Positions 63,810 through 64,000 of a stretch of 64,000 bases of DNA are shown here, one piece after another. Origin of the DNA: Echinicola salinicaeni. Its GTDB lineage: Bacteria; Bacteroidota; Bacteroidia; Cytophagales; Cyclobacteriaceae. The stretch spans positions 310,001 through 374,000 of the forward strand of contig NZ_JACODZ010000007.1 in assembly GCF_014280965.1 (NCBI RefSeq), given 5' to 3'. The position numbers and the translations under genes are program-made. The notes below the pieces were generated by a model that worked only from the letters and a program-made list of their open reading frames with translations, had not been told where the DNA came from and made no database searches. Within the stretch, counting starts at the first letter, position 1. Every line of letters starts with the position of its first letter.

Positions 63810-64000
63810 TTGAAGATACTGATAATAAACGGCCCAAACCTAAACCTTTTAGGCAAGAGAGAACCAGAAATTTATGGAAAGCAGTCCTTTGAAGAATACT
63901 TTGAAACCCTTCAAAAGACCTTCCCAAAAGTAGAATTATCTTATTACCAAAGCAATATTGAAGGAGAACTGGTAGATAAAATTCACGAAGTAGGCTTTAA
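63810..64000 (+). CDS. aroQ: Type II 3-dehydroquinate dehydratase, N-terminal part (cut by window end)
   Basis: 63 residues visible, open to the window end (family near 140-150). After a TTG start codon at 63810 the protein reads KILIINGPNLNLLGKREP, the textbook AroQ opening, with the catalytic Tyr in PEIYGKQSF and the later SYYQSNIEGELVDKIHE. No in-frame ATG lies between the upstream stop (63792-63794) and this motif, so TTG is the probable start. It makes 3-dehydroshikimate in the shikimate pathway. The gene is divergent from xerD with 117 bases between. Confidence 0.93.
   Translation, partial: MKILIINGPNLNLLGKREPEIYGKQSFEEYFETLQKTFPKVELSYYQSNIEGELVDKIHEVGF

Overview
The window is a dense stretch of a low-GC Bacteroidota chromosome, most likely a marine member of the Cytophagales (Cyclobacteriaceae-like). 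The signs are a SusC/SusD pair, a PorT-type gliding/type IX secretion protein, menaquinone methylation, an NHS-type permease beside GMC/DUF1080/Gfo-Idh genes, a monomeric NADP isocitrate dehydrogenase, and several promoters of the Bacteroidota type (TTG, about 19-22 bases, then TAnnTTTG). The genus is inferred, not proven. I see no insertion sequence, prophage, CRISPR array, rRNA or integron.

Layout. 1-7.9 kb: pentose and sugar use, with the end of L-arabinose isomerase, xylA and xylB, an AraC-type regulator behind a perfect 17-bp dyad, a vSGLT-like sodium/sugar symporter, and an exported M28 peptidase. 8.3-8.9 kb: four tRNA genes on the minus strand (Lys, Pro, Arg, Lys). 9.1-10.5 kb: a TPR/SH3 membrane protein and a LON-domain protein. 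10.7-20.0 kb: a divergent nine-gene locus that looks like a periplasmic oxidative (3-keto) glycoside pathway: permease, two Tat-exported TIM-barrel proteins, a GMC dehydrogenase with its Tat-carrying small subunit, a Gfo/Idh oxidoreductase, a cytosolic TIM-barrel protein, a monohaem cytochrome lipoprotein and a DUF1080 lipoprotein. 20.1-22.4 kb: isocitrate dehydrogenase.

22.7-51.5 kb is mainly housekeeping: panB, a PyrR-like phosphoribosyltransferase, rsgA, waaA, a PerR-like regulator with its peroxiredoxin, a low-molecular-weight phosphatase and fructosamine-kinase pair, aspartate kinase, fbp, ysxC, menG-porT, an ABC-F ATPase, a flavoprotein, a TonB-dependent receptor, a nucleoside phosphorylase/trhO/acetyltransferase/DUF2851 run, pyrF, lolA, ftsK and pyrD. 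51.7-62.7 kb: a GH95 alpha-L-fucosidase, a dihaem cytochrome c, a 941-bp AT-rich gap and a SusC-SusD-fasciclin-DUF5007 operon. 62.8-64 kb: xerD and the divergent start of aroQ, cut by the window end.

How the parts fit. SusCD/TonB receptors bring oligosaccharides into the periplasm. GH95 and the oxidative locus would attack glycosides there, passing electrons to c-type cytochromes. Sugars then enter by the SSS and NHS permeases, and xylA/xylB feed pentoses into central metabolism. Best leads: the 17-bp dyad before the AraC gene and its near-match before the symporter; the oxidative glycoside locus with its attenuator-like hairpin; and a cysteine-free PerR homologue with a perfect 7-1-7 box in its own leader.
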